The notes: generated from the letters alone by a model not told the origin. Shown: positions 35,129 to 44,277, counted from the first letter of the stretch. The stretch: DNA of 64,000 bases from Shewanella sp. MBTL60-112-B2 (GCF_019655055.1 NZ_BPFA01000030.1:1-64000), one strand, 5' to 3'. A program made the numbers and translations.

Positions 35129-35903
35129 TATCTCGCTCCTTTTGGGTTCTGTTCTTAAATTCCACCAACTGGGCATAGCCCATTACAGTGATCATTGGAA
35201 ACAAACTAGCAAAGGCGATGAGCCCAAAGCCATCAATAAGCGGATTACGTCCCTCGACATTGGTCGCTAAGCCTAAGCCTAATGCTGCGACTAACGGCAC
35301 GGTGACGGTGGAGGTAGTCACACCGCCCGAGTCATAGGCAAGCGGAACGATCATTTTGGGAGCATAGAAGGTTTGAATGACCACCAGCACATAGCCGACC
35401 ATAATGTAGTAGTGAATAGGATCCCCCACCACAATACGAAAACACCCTAGCGCAATACCAAAGGCAACACCGATAGCCACCGAAATACGCAAACCTTGAA
35501 TGCCTATGGTGCCACCAGATACTTGGTTTGCCTTTATCGCAACCGCGATAAGTGATGGTTCAGCAATCGTGGTACTAAAGCCTATCGCCGCTGCGAAGAT
35601 ATAAACCCAATAGTAGTCCTGCCAACCATTAACAGTATTTTGCAAGTCGTCTTCATGGATAAACTCATGGGAGGTCAGCTGTTCGGCCATACTCTCACCG
35701 ATTGGGAACAAAGCCATCTCAAGGCCGACTAAGAAAAAGCTTAGCCCTAAAATCACATACACAAAACCTGCAACTACTCGCCGCCAATTAGCAACCGGCC
35801 TTTTTAATACTCCTAACTGAAAACCAAAGAGGATAATCGCAATAGGCACCACATCACGTATGGTAACCAGCAAGGTATCAAGCACTTGCTCAAGTAGTTC
35901 CAT
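35118..35903 (-). CDS. DUF1538 membrane protein, second of a pair
   Basis: The 261-residue protein has six to seven predicted membrane helices. It carries the DUF1538 hallmarks FFLVGLEMALFPIGESMAEQL, STTIAEPSLIAVA, YDSGGVTTSTVTVPLVAALG and NPLIDGFGLIAFASLFPM. It is a paralogue of the next gene upstream. A pair of DUF1538 proteins from Halomonas was reported as a two-component Na+(Li+,K+)/H+ antiporter (UmpAB), as I recall. Here the pair is followed by PII-like and CBS genes. A transport role is plausible but not shown by the sequence. Confidence 0.85.
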   Translation of the reverse strand: MELLEQVLDTLLVTIRDVVPIAIILFGFQLGVLKRPVANWRRVVAGFVYVILGLSFFLVGLEMALFPIGESMAEQLTSHEFIHEDDLQNTVNGWQDYYWVYIFAAAIGFSTTIAEPSLIAVAIKANQVSGGTIGIQGLRISVAIGVAFGIALGCFRIVVGDPIHYYIMVGYVLVVIQTFYAPKMIVPLAYDSGGVTTSTVTVPLVAALGLGLATNVEGRNPLIDGFGLIAFASLFPMITVMGYAQLVEFKNRTQKERDNAL

Positions 35904-35942
35904 TAGATCACTCCCATTTAAAGTACTAGTATCAACGCTCTG

Positions 35943-35974
35943 GCATTAAAGCACCTGCATTAAAGCACCAGCAT
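35943..35974. repeat. Two-copy 14-bp tandem repeat spanning a stop codon
   Basis: On the minus strand ATGCTGGTGCTTTA is followed directly by ATGCAGGTGCTTTA and then ATGC. The stop codon of the first DUF1538 gene lies across the junction of the units, so the last codons and the stop were duplicated downstream. Confidence 0.85.
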
Positions 35975-36694
35975 TCCGTAGATAAGCACAAAAATCATCG
36001 GCATTAAGCTGGCAAAGGCAATCAAACCAAAGCCATCAAGCATGGGGTTGCGTCCCTTAATCACAGTCGCTAAACCGACACCTAAGGCGGTCACTAAGGG
36101 GACGGTAATCGTAGATGTCGTCACCCCTCCCGAGTCATAGGCAATACCGATAATATTTTCAGGGGCGAATGAAGTCAGTATCATGACGATGATATAACCC
36201 GAAATAATCAGGTAATGGATTGGCCAGCCTTTTAAAATTCTAACCACGCCAAGCAAGATAGCTAAACCAACCGATAACGCCACTGTTAATCTTAATCCCA
36301 TGGCGTAACTATCCATCGCCTCCTCAGAGGCTTTAATTGCACCGGCTTCTGCAGCCACCTCTGCAGCTTCGTTTGCCACTGCGGTTAATGCAGGTTCGGC
36401 TAATGTGGTCCCAAAACCCAGTGAAAATGAAAAAACCACCAGCCAAAATACACTTCCTTTACGAGCCAAAGCTTGTGCAAGCGACTCACCAATAGGAAAC
36501 AGGCCCATTTCTAGACCGAAAACAAAAAAGGTTAAACCAACCACGATGAAAACGAGGCCTATAAGAATGGAAAACAGATTATCGGGTGCCTGTTGTAGAA
36601 CAAATACCTCAAAGAAACAAACCACTAATATAATAGGGATCAGATCCTTGAAACTATTTAATAGTGCTTTTAACAACTGCTTGATTGAAGCCAT
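35960..36694 (-). CDS. DUF1538 membrane protein, first of a pair
   Basis: The 244-residue protein is homologous to the next gene: FFVFGLEMGLFPIGESLAQAL, TTLAEPALTAVA, YDSGGVTTSTITVPLVTALG and NPMLDGFGLIAFASLMPM recur in the same order. It has an Ala/Glu-rich insert (about 125-145) not found in the partner. The ATG at 36694 has AGGAG at 5 bp; a GTG two codons upstream is too close to that site. It starts the operon DUF1538-DUF1538-PII-like-CBS, with 56 bp to the next gene. Regulation is likely through the PII-like and CBS partners. Confidence 0.85.
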   Translation of the reverse strand: MASIKQLLKALLNSFKDLIPIILVVCFFEVFVLQQAPDNLFSILIGLVFIVVGLTFFVFGLEMGLFPIGESLAQALARKGSVFWLVVFSFSLGFGTTLAEPALTAVANEAAEVAAEAGAIKASEEAMDSYAMGLRLTVALSVGLAILLGVVRILKGWPIHYLIISGYIIVMILTSFAPENIIGIAYDSGGVTTSTITVPLVTALGVGLATVIKGRNPMLDGFGLIAFASLMPMIFVLIYGMLVL

Positions 36695-37080
36695 ACTCAC
36701 TCCTTTGGGGCCACATTTTTAGTGTGCCAAAACCAGCAAAGATAACAACAAACAACTAACAAACTTTGCAACAACTTTGAGTAAGATCAAATATCAGCCA
36801 TTTATTAACCACGGCTAAACTGTTAGGCAGTAAAAACATACAAATCGCTTATATTAAAATCAGTAACTCATCGGCTTGAAGCCTGCCTGTATTCACTAAA
36901 GTGCCGACTTAACGCTCAAGTCTCTCAATTAACCATCAATCACACACAAACAACCACCCCCCTCAAAGTCAATTTTTAGCAAATTTCACTCAAAAAACAC
37001 CAAAACAGCCCCGTAAAGATAAAATCTTAGAAAAATATTCACCCAATTAATGAAAATCCGTCAAAAACAGTAATATTCAA

Positions 37081-37110
37081 TTGACAGCTTTCACCTGCAA
37101 ATGTTTTTAT
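37081..37110 (+). promoter_or_regulatory. Probable trp operon promoter
   Basis: A perfect -35 TTGACA (37081-37086) is followed after 18 bp by TTTTAT (37105-37110), with a TATATA overlapping slightly downstream. The leader peptide starts about 30 bp further on. I could not identify a TrpR operator by eye. Confidence 0.55.
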
Positions 37111-37142
37111 ATAGCCATTGAAACAAACAAGATGAATTTTAG

Positions 37143-37199
37143 ATGACACAGTTTACAACTTTCCAAAACATTAATTGGTGGTGGCACTTCCCAACTTAG
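37143..37199 (+). CDS. trpL: trp operon leader peptide TrpL
   Basis: This is an 18-codon frame with three consecutive Trp codons at 37176-37184 (residues 12-14, NWWWH). A GC-rich hairpin with a T-rich tail follows about 50 bp after the stop. This is the layout of ribosome-mediated attenuation: stalling at the Trp codons when charged tRNA-Trp is scarce would favour the antiterminator and let trpE be transcribed. The ribosome site is weak, as is common for such leaders. It lies 193 bp upstream of trpE. Confidence 0.9.
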   Translation: MTQFTTFQNINWWWHFPT

Positions 37200-37247
37200 C
37201 GGGTGGTGTGAAACTGTGTGCTCAAATAACTGAGCCAAGATTCAACA

Positions 37248-37278
37248 AGAAAGCCCGCACACTCTGCGGGCTTTCTTG
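37248..37278 (+). terminator. trp attenuator
   Basis: AGAAAGCCCGCA pairs with TGCGGGCTTTCT over about 12 bp with a 5-nt loop, followed by a modest T-rich tail. GCGGGTGGTG at 37199-37208, right after the leader stop, can compete for the GCCCGC arm, as expected for an antiterminator. Confidence 0.85.
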
Positions 37279-37391
37279 TATCTAAGCGAAAATAAATCGG
37301 TAAGAAGAGAGAATACCCAGAGCAGCAGGCTTAAGATAAAGTGAGATAAAACAATGAATAATGCGTTACCCTACAAGGCAGGAGCATAAGC

Positions 37392-38975
37392 ATGACAACC
37401 GACACAATCGCTAAAGTCGTCACTCAAAAAGAGGCGCTGGCGTATCATGAAGATCCGCTTAGCTTATACCAGCATGTGACTCAAAACGCCCCTCACACTA
37501 TGCTGCTAGAGTCTGCTGAAATAGATAGCAAGGACCACTTAAAAAGTATCGTGCTGACTCACGCAGCCATGCAAATTCGCTGCGACGGTTATCAACTTAA
37601 GTTTAACGCGCTTACTGATAACGGTAAGACTCTACTTTCACCAATAAAGTCATTCTTCGAAAAAGACTTTCCAAGCACCAAAATAAACCATTGCGATGAA
37701 TTAAGCTTAAGCCTGACTCTTCAAAAAGACTCTCACCAACTCGACGAAGATGCACGTTTAAAATCAATCTCCCCGCTTGATGGCTTAAGAATGTTGGTTA
37801 AGCACATCCGCTGCGATGAAAGCCCTGAGTTTGAAGATCTGTTTTTAGGTGGCGTGCTTGCTTATGACTTGATTGATACGGTTGAACCACTGCCAAGCGT
37901 GCCAGAAGGTAACAACACCTGCCCTGACTACCTATTTTATCTCGCTGAGACCTTAATCCTTGTGGATCATCAGCAGCAAAGTGCTGAAATCGTCACTCAC
38001 CAGTTTGTTCAGCCAGCACAAAGCCCTGTCGATAGCATTAGCGCCTCACTCGCTCAACGTATGACAGAGTTACAACAAGCTTGTCACTCATTAACGCCCA
38101 TTGCCGAGTTACAAGCCGTTGAAGCCCAAACCCAAGTTAACATCTCAGATGACGACTTTAAAAACACAGTTAACGACCTTAAAGAGCACATCATTGCTGG
38201 CGATATTTTCCAAGTCGTACCATCGCGCAGCTTTAGCTTACCTTGCCCGAACACCTTAGGTGCCTACCGTGCATTAAGACTGACTAACCCAAGCCCATAC
38301 ATGTTCTACTTTCGCGGCGACGACTTCACCCTATTTGGCGCGTCACCTGAAAGCGCACTTAAATATGAAGCCGCAACCAATCAGGTCGAGATCTACCCCA
38401 TTGCTGGTACACGTAAACGCGGTAAAACGGCTAACGGTGAAATCGATTTTGATCTCGATAGCCGTAATGAGCTTGAGCTGCGCCTAGATAAAAAAGAGCT
38501 ATCCGAGCACATCATGCTAGTCGATTTAGCCCGTAACGATATCGCTCGTATTAGCCAAAGCGGCACCCGCAAAGTACCTGAACTATTAAAAGTCGATAGA
38601 TACAGCCATGTGATGCACCTAGTCAGCCGCGTTACAGGTCAACTACGCACAGATCTAGATGCACTGCATGCCTACCAAGCTTGTATGAATATGGGCACCT
38701 TAACCGGAGCGCCTAAAGTCAGTGCTGCGCAGCTTATTCGCGGCGCAGAGAAAACCCGTCGTGGCAGCTACGGCGGCGCAGTGGGTTACTTAAATGGTTT
38801 GGGAGATATGGATACCTGTATTGTTATCCGCTCCGCTTTTGTCAAAGAGGGTACCGCCTTTATTCAAGCCGGTGCAGGCGTCGTGTTCGACTCAGATCCA
38901 CAGGCCGAAGCCGATGAAACTCGTCAAAAGGCCCAAGCCGTTATTTCAGCGATTAAGATGGGAGGTGGACTATGA
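37392..38975 (+). CDS. trpE: Anthranilate synthase component I
   Basis: TrpE aminates chorismate to give anthranilate, using ammonia from TrpG. The 527-residue product has the tryptophan feedback motif LLES at 38-41, and the catalytic chorismate-binding domain (about 250-520). That domain has IFQVVPSRSF, PSPYMFYF, PIAGTRKRGK, DLARNDIARI and the C-terminal GAGVVFDSDPQAEADET. GGAG precedes the ATG by about 9 bp. Its stop overlaps the trpG start by 4 bp. It is controlled by the leader upstream. Confidence 0.97.
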   Translation: MTTDTIAKVVTQKEALAYHEDPLSLYQHVTQNAPHTMLLESAEIDSKDHLKSIVLTHAAMQIRCDGYQLKFNALTDNGKTLLSPIKSFFEKDFPSTKINHCDELSLSLTLQKDSHQLDEDARLKSISPLDGLRMLVKHIRCDESPEFEDLFLGGVLAYDLIDTVEPLPSVPEGNNTCPDYLFYLAETLILVDHQQQSAEIVTHQFVQPAQSPVDSISASLAQRMTELQQACHSLTPIAELQAVEAQTQVNISDDDFKNTVNDLKEHIIAGDIFQVVPSRSFSLPCPNTLGAYRALRLTNPSPYMFYFRGDDFTLFGASPESALKYEAATNQVEIYPIAGTRKRGKTANGEIDFDLDSRNELELRLDKKELSEHIMLVDLARNDIARISQSGTRKVPELLKVDRYSHVMHLVSRVTGQLRTDLDALHAYQACMNMGTLTGAPKVSAAQLIRGAEKTRRGSYGGAVGYLNGLGDMDTCIVIRSAFVKEGTAFIQAGAGVVFDSDPQAEADETRQKAQAVISAIKMGGGL

Positions 38976-39586
38976 AAATCTATCTACTCGATAACTTCGA
39001 CTCGTTCACCTACAACCTAGTTGATCAGTTTAGAAGCCTAGGCTATGAAGTGGTGATCTACCGCAACGATGTAGACGCAGACTTTATTGCCAGCAAACTA
39101 TTAAACGAAACCGTACCTGCAGCCCTAGTGTTATCACCAGGTCCAGGCGCCCCCCATGAAGCGGGTTCATTAATGGCCTTAATTGAGCGTGTGGCCGGTA
39201 AAGTGCCTATGCTAGGTATTTGCCTTGGCCACCAAGCTTTAGTTGAGCATTACGGCGGTAAAGTTGAGCGAGCAAACCAAGTGGTGCATGGTAAAGCCAG
39301 CCCGACATTTCATAACGGTGAGGATATTTTTGCCAACCTGCCCTCGCCGCTTCCTGTAGCCCGCTATCACAGCTTAGTCGCAACCCAAGTGCCAGATTGT
39401 TTAGACGTTATCGCCACGACAGAAGAGATGCCAATGGCGATTATTCACCGCCAAGATAAAGCCGTTGGGTTTCAATTTCACCCAGAGTCGATATTAACCA
39501 CGCTTGGTAGCCAATTATTAGTGCAAAGCTTAGATTATTTGTCTCGCGCACTGAATGAAAACAGCCAGAATAACGACAAAGGATAA
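38972..39586 (+). CDS. trpG: Anthranilate synthase component II (glutamine amidotransferase)
   Basis: TrpG hydrolyses glutamine and passes ammonia to TrpE. The 204-residue stand-alone amidotransferase has the oxyanion motif SPGPGAP, the nucleophile Cys84 in GICLGHQAL and the His-X-Glu pair in QFHPES (about 167-172). In E. coli this domain is fused to TrpD; here the two are separate genes, as in many marine gammaproteobacteria. It overlaps trpE by 4 bp (ATGA). Confidence 0.97.
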   Translation: MKIYLLDNFDSFTYNLVDQFRSLGYEVVIYRNDVDADFIASKLLNETVPAALVLSPGPGAPHEAGSLMALIERVAGKVPMLGICLGHQALVEHYGGKVERANQVVHGKASPTFHNGEDIFANLPSPLPVARYHSLVATQVPDCLDVIATTEEMPMAIIHRQDKAVGFQFHPESILTTLGSQLLVQSLDYLSRALNENSQNNDKG

Positions 39587-39587
39587 G

Positions 39588-40649
39588 ATGATGACTCAAA
39601 TAGAAATCAAACCTACAGCAGCCCTTATCGAAACACTTTATCAAGGTGAAAGCTTAACGCGAGCAGAAGCTAAAGCGCTATTTAGCCAGATCATTCAAGG
39701 CGAAATGAATGAAGTCACCATGGCAGGCATGCTAGTCTCCATGAAAATGCGTGGCGAAACCATTGATGAAATATCCGGAGCAGCCGATGCCCTGCGCGCG
39801 GCCGCAAAAGCCTTTCCAACGCCGAGTGAATCGACCGTAAATCAGGGTATTGTCGATATTGTTGGTACTGGCGGCGATGGTCACAACACCATTAATATCT
39901 CAACCACTGCAGCCTTTGTTGCTGCGGCCGCGGGTGCCAAAGTCGCTAAACACGGTAACCGCAGCGTATCGAGCAAATCAGGTTCATCAGATTTACTGGC
40001 ACAATTTGGTATCGATTTAACCATGGCACCAGAAACGGCGCGTGACTGCTTAGATGAACTAGGACTGTGCTTCTTGTTTGCACCGCACTATCACGGTGGC
40101 GTAGCCCACGCAGTGCCTGTACGCCAAGCACTTAAAACTCGCACGCTATTTAATGTATTAGGGCCGTTGATTAATCCATCACACCCTGACTTTATGCTAC
40201 TAGGTGTTTATAGCCCAGAACTAGTTGCCCCTATCGCTCAGGTCGTAAAAGCCCTTGGTATTAAGCGCGCCATGGTGGTTCACGGTAGTGGCCTTGATGA
40301 AGTTGCACTTCACGGTGACACCTTAGTCAATGAGCTTAAAGATGGCGTTATCACCGAGTACCGCATTACTCCAGCCATGCTTGGTGTCATTCAAGCAGAA
40401 CTGACTGATTTAGAAGGCGGCGCACCAGAAGAAAATGCTGAGTACACCCGCGCCATATTACAAGGCACAGGTAAAAGCGCCCATATGAACGCAGTTGCTA
40501 TTAATGCGGGTTGCGCCCTCTATGTGGCAGGCGTTTGCGAAGACATCAAGTCAGGCACGGCGCTAGCATTAGACACCATTAACAGCGGCAAAGCCTACCA
40601 ATTATTAACCCAGCTTAGCGACGCTAGCCAAGCTGGTAAAGGAGCTTAA
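39588..40649 (+). CDS. trpD: Anthranilate phosphoribosyltransferase
   Basis: TrpD condenses anthranilate with PRPP. The product has the glycine-rich PRPP loop DIVGTGGDGHNTINIST, KHGNRSVSSKSGSSDLL and the C-terminal GLDEVALHGDT. Two adjacent ATGs (39588 and 39591) follow the AGGA ribosome site; either is possible. The upstream in-frame extension to 39555 lies inside trpG and is ignored. It begins 1 bp after the trpG stop codon. Confidence 0.95.
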   Translation: MMTQIEIKPTAALIETLYQGESLTRAEAKALFSQIIQGEMNEVTMAGMLVSMKMRGETIDEISGAADALRAAAKAFPTPSESTVNQGIVDIVGTGGDGHNTINISTTAAFVAAAAGAKVAKHGNRSVSSKSGSSDLLAQFGIDLTMAPETARDCLDELGLCFLFAPHYHGGVAHAVPVRQALKTRTLFNVLGPLINPSHPDFMLLGVYSPELVAPIAQVVKALGIKRAMVVHGSGLDEVALHGDTLVNELKDGVITEYRITPAMLGVIQAELTDLEGGAPEENAEYTRAILQGTGKSAHMNAVAINAGCALYVAGVCEDIKSGTALALDTINSGKAYQLLTQLSDASQAGKGA

Positions 40650-40650
40650 T

Positions 40651-42078
40651 GTGAGCACGGATTTAAGAGACGCACCCGCAGTAAAAGAAAGCAATGTACT
40701 GACTAAAATTGTCGATACTAAAGCGGCGCATATTGCCTCACTCAAGCAGCGCTTTGCTGAAGATGACTTATCGCCAAAAGTGTCTGACAGAAGTTTATTT
40801 GATGCCCTTAAAGCGCCAAATGCAGGCTTTATTTTAGAATGTAAGAAAGCCAGCCCATCGAAAGGGCTTATCCGTGATGTGTTTGATGTCGACGCTATCG
40901 CAGATGTCTACAACCACTACGCAGCGGGTATTTCGGTATTAACCGACGAGCAGTTCTTCCAAGGTGATATGGATTATATCCCGCGTGTACGTGCTCGCGT
41001 CACTCAGCCAATTTTATGCAAAGACTTTTTTGTTGATGAGTACCAGGTCAAATTGGCTGCACATCAAGGCGCTGATGCCATTTTATTAATGCTATCTGTA
41101 CTTGATGACAATCGCTATCAAGCCTTAGCCGCCGAAGCGGCCAAGTATCAACTTGATATCTTGACTGAGGTGAGTAATGAAGCCGAGCTAACTCGCGCCA
41201 TTGCGCTTAATGCCAAGATCATCGGGATTAATAATCGTAACCTGCGCGACCTGTCTACTGATCTTGCGACCACAGAGGAACTTGCGCCGCATATTCCGGC
41301 CGACAGAGTAGTGATCAGCGAATCTGGCATTTATAACCAAGCCCAAGTTCGCCGTCTAGCACCGCTTGTTGACGGCTTCTTGGTTGGTAGTTCATTAATG
41401 GCTGAAGATGATTTAGATCTAGCTTGCCGCACGCTAACTTTTGGCCACAACAAGGTATGCGGCTTAACTCGCATCGAAGACATGCTAGCTGCCGCAAAAG
41501 CAGGCGCCATTTATGGCGGCCTTATTTTTGCGCAAAAATCACCACGCGCGGTAACCGCTGAGCAGGCCAAAGAGCTAGTACAAGAGTTAACGCAAAGCGG
41601 CACTAAACTCAATTTAGTTGGCGTGTTTGTTAATGAAGCGGCCGATGTGATTGCCAAGCTCGCGCTTGAATTAAACCTGTTTGCCGTACAACTTCACGGT
41701 AAAGAAACCGCACTCGAAATTGATACATTGAAAGCAATCTTAGCCACAAACAATAGCTCAACTCAGATTTGGAAGGCGGTTGCGGTAGATGTGGCAAGTG
41801 AGCATGAGTTAGACATTCCAGCAGGCATTGATCGCGTGGTATTTGACAGCAAATCTGATGGCCAATTTGGTGGCACAGGCCAAAGCTTTGACTGGCAAAA
41901 GATACTTCCGAATAAAGAGCTGGCGTTACTTGCCGGTGGACTCAGCCCTGACAATGCGGCGCGAGCCGCTAGCCAAGGCTTTTACGGCTTAGATTTTAAC
42001 TCAGGCCTTGAGCAAAGCCCTGGCATTAAAGATCCAAGTAAAATTAGCGCAGCGTTTAAGCTTTTACGTCAGTACTGA
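40651..42078 (+). CDS. trpCF: Fused indole-3-glycerol phosphate synthase / phosphoribosylanthranilate isomerase
   Basis: This is a bifunctional enzyme for two successive steps of tryptophan synthesis. The TrpC barrel is about residues 10-265 (ILECKKASPSKGLIR, ILCKDFFVDEYQV, IIGINNRNLRDL, VISESGI). The TrpF barrel is about 268-475 (KVCGLTRIEDMLAA with its catalytic Cys, and VFDSKSDGQFGGTGQSFDW with its Asp). The fusion is as in E. coli. The GTG start at 40651 lies one base after the trpD stop codon. After its own stop there is a degenerate 10-bp repeat (about 42071-42110). Confidence 0.97.
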   Translation: MSTDLRDAPAVKESNVLTKIVDTKAAHIASLKQRFAEDDLSPKVSDRSLFDALKAPNAGFILECKKASPSKGLIRDVFDVDAIADVYNHYAAGISVLTDEQFFQGDMDYIPRVRARVTQPILCKDFFVDEYQVKLAAHQGADAILLMLSVLDDNRYQALAAEAAKYQLDILTEVSNEAELTRAIALNAKIIGINNRNLRDLSTDLATTEELAPHIPADRVVISESGIYNQAQVRRLAPLVDGFLVGSSLMAEDDLDLACRTLTFGHNKVCGLTRIEDMLAAAKAGAIYGGLIFAQKSPRAVTAEQAKELVQELTQSGTKLNLVGVFVNEAADVIAKLALELNLFAVQLHGKETALEIDTLKAILATNNSSTQIWKAVAVDVASEHELDIPAGIDRVVFDSKSDGQFGGTGQSFDWQKILPNKELALLAGGLSPDNAARAASQGFYGLDFNSGLEQSPGIKDPSKISAAFKLLRQY

Positions 42079-42173
42079 ACTGAGCAGAACTGAAACAAAC
42101 TAAACCAAACAAAATTATCGTCATATGCCCCAAGCGCCTGTGACCACAAATTGAAAAGAAATAGGATAAGATT

Positions 42174-43418
42174 ATGAGCAAGTTAAACCCATACTTTGGG
42201 GAATATGGTGGTATGTACGTACCGCAAATTTTAATGCCAGCACTTAAGCAACTTGAAACCGCTTTTATTGAAGCCCAAGAAGATGAAAGCTTTCAAAAAG
42301 AGTTTACCGAGCTATTAAAGAACTATGCAGGTCGTCCAACCGCATTAACCTTAACCCGCAACTTAAGCCCTAATCCGCTGACTAAGATCTATCTAAAACG
42401 TGAAGACTTGCTACACGGCGGCGCTCACAAGACTAACCAGGTACTAGGTCAGGCATTACTGGCTAAACGCATGGGTAAAAAAGAGATCATCGCCGAAACC
42501 GGCGCGGGTCAACATGGCGTGGCGACAGCACTTGCCTGTGCATTACTGGGCCTAAAATGCAAAGTATACATGGGCGCTAAAGACGTCGAGCGTCAATCAC
42601 CAAACGTATTTAGAATGAAGCTAATGGGCGCAGAAGTTATTCCGGTAACATCGGGCTCTGCCACCTTAAAAGATGCGTGTAATGAAGCGATGCGCGACTG
42701 GTCAGGTAGCTATGATAAAGCTCACTACCTGCTTGGTACGGCAGCTGGCCCGCACCCGTTCCCAACAATTGTACGTGAGTTCCAACGTATGATTGGTGAA
42801 GAAACTAAGCGTCAAATCCTTGAGCGTGAAGGCCGTTTGCCTGATGCGGTTATCGCCTGTGTTGGTGGTGGTTCTAACGCTATTGGTATGTTTGCTGACT
42901 TTATTGATGAGAAAGACGTGGCACTGATTGGCGTTGAACCTGCGGGTAAAGGCATTGACACACCTATGCATGGCGCGCCGCTAAAACATGGTAAAACGGG
43001 TATTTTCTTTGGTATGAAAGCGCCACTAATGCAAGACAGTGAAGGCCAAATCGAAGAATCTTACTCAGTTTCGGCAGGCCTTGATTTCCCATCTGTTGGG
43101 CCGCAGCACGCGCACCTTGCCGCAACTGGCCGCGCGACTTACGAGTCGGCAACCGATGATGAAGCGCTTGAAGCTTTCCAGTTACTGGCACGCTCTGAGG
43201 GTATTATCCCGGCGCTTGAGTCTGCTCACGCTCTTGCTTATGCAGTAAAGCTTGCAAAACAAGCCACCAAAGAAACCATTTTAGTGGTAAACCTGTCTGG
43301 CCGCGGCGACAAAGATATCTTCACGGTTGCGGACATTCTTGAGAAACAAGAAGTTGAAGAGCAAAAGGCTGAGAAACAAGAAGTTGAAGCACAACAAACT
43401 GAAACCCCAAACAACTAG
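42174..43418 (+). CDS. trpB: Tryptophan synthase beta chain
   Basis: TrpB joins indole and serine using PLP. The 414-residue protein has the PLP lysine Lys86 in GGAHKTN and the phosphate loop GGGSNAIGMF. Family length is about 396; this one carries a charged C-terminal tail of about 20 extra residues, made of an in-frame 30-bp duplication (EKQEVEEQKA then EKQEVEAQQT). The catalytic core appears intact. It begins 95 bp after trpCF and precedes trpA by 10 bp. Confidence 0.96.
   Translation: MSKLNPYFGEYGGMYVPQILMPALKQLETAFIEAQEDESFQKEFTELLKNYAGRPTALTLTRNLSPNPLTKIYLKREDLLHGGAHKTNQVLGQALLAKRMGKKEIIAETGAGQHGVATALACALLGLKCKVYMGAKDVERQSPNVFRMKLMGAEVIPVTSGSATLKDACNEAMRDWSGSYDKAHYLLGTAAGPHPFPTIVREFQRMIGEETKRQILEREGRLPDAVIACVGGGSNAIGMFADFIDEKDVALIGVEPAGKGIDTPMHGAPLKHGKTGIFFGMKAPLMQDSEGQIEESYSVSAGLDFPSVGPQHAHLAATGRATYESATDDEALEAFQLLARSEGIIPALESAHALAYAVKLAKQATKETILVVNLSGRGDKDIFTVADILEKQEVEEQKAEKQEVEAQQTETPNN
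43341..43400. repeat. In-frame 30-bp tandem duplication at the trpB 3' end
   Basis: Positions 43341-43370 and 43371-43400 begin with the same 19 bases and then differ at several positions. The repeat adds ten residues to the TrpB tail. Confidence 0.9.
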
Positions 43419-43428
43419 GAGAGTGGCA

Positions 43429-44238
43429 ATGAGTCAACGTTATCAGGCAGCCTTTGCCGCCCTTAATGAAAAAAACCAAGGTGCATTTGTGCCATTCGTG
43501 ACCTTAGGCGATCCGTCACCTGAGCTATCGCTAAAAATCATCGACACCTTAGTGGAAAACGGCGCAGACGCTTTAGAGCTAGGTTTCCCGTTTTCCGACC
43601 CATTAGCCGATGGCCCCGTTATTCAAGGCGCAAACCTGCGTGCCTTAGCAGCTGGCACGACGCCATCTCAATGCTTTGAGATGCTAGCTAGCATTCGTGC
43701 TAAGTATCCAGACTTACCGATTGGTTTACTGCTGTACGCCAACCTCGTGTTTGCTAATGGTGTCGATACTTTCTACGCCAAGTGCCAAGCAGCTGGAGTT
43801 GACTCAGTGCTGATCGCCGACGTACCCGTTGAGGAAGCGGCGCCGTTTATCGAGTCAGCCAAAAAGCATGGCGTGTGCCCTATCTTTATCGCACCGCCAA
43901 ATGCTGACAGCGATACCTTAAAGTTGGTTAGCGAAAAAGGCGAAGGTTATACTTACCTGTTATCGCGTGCAGGCGTGACGGGCACAGAGTCAAAAGCTGG
44001 TATGCCTATCGGTGATATTCTAAATCGTCTAAAAGAGTTTAATGGCGCGCCGCCACTACTCGGTTTTGGTATTGCCGAACCTGCTCAAGTAAAAGCTGCT
44101 ATTGATGCGGGCGCTGCAGGTGCTATTTCAGGTTCTGCGGTAGTAAAAATCATTGAAGCGAATAAAGATAACGAGTCTGCGCTGTTGAGCGCCCTTGCTG
44201 AATTTACTCGCAATATGAAAGCGGCAACAGCTCGTTAA
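43429..44238 (+). CDS. trpA: Tryptophan synthase alpha chain
   Basis: TrpA cleaves indole-3-glycerol phosphate and channels indole to TrpB. The 269-residue protein has catalytic Glu50 and Asp61 in ALELGFPFSDPLADGP, and YTYLLSRAGVTG and PLLGFGIA in the second half. The ATG at 43429 follows AGGAGAG at a good distance; an in-frame frame opening at 43327 overlaps trpB and is not used. It is the last gene of the trp operon. Confidence 0.97.
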   Translation: MSQRYQAAFAALNEKNQGAFVPFVTLGDPSPELSLKIIDTLVENGADALELGFPFSDPLADGPVIQGANLRALAAGTTPSQCFEMLASIRAKYPDLPIGLLLYANLVFANGVDTFYAKCQAAGVDSVLIADVPVEEAAPFIESAKKHGVCPIFIAPPNADSDTLKLVSEKGEGYTYLLSRAGVTGTESKAGMPIGDILNRLKEFNGAPPLLGFGIAEPAQVKAAIDAGAAGAISGSAVVKIIEANKDNESALLSALAEFTRNMKAATAR

Positions 44239-44277
44239 TTTATAGTCGAACAATCCCTAGCTAAGAGTTACAGATAT

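Noticed and set aside
43327..43428. Upstream in-frame extension of trpA
   Set aside because: It lies inside trpB in another frame, is Lys-rich because of the repeat there, and the ATG at 43429 has a strong ribosome site.
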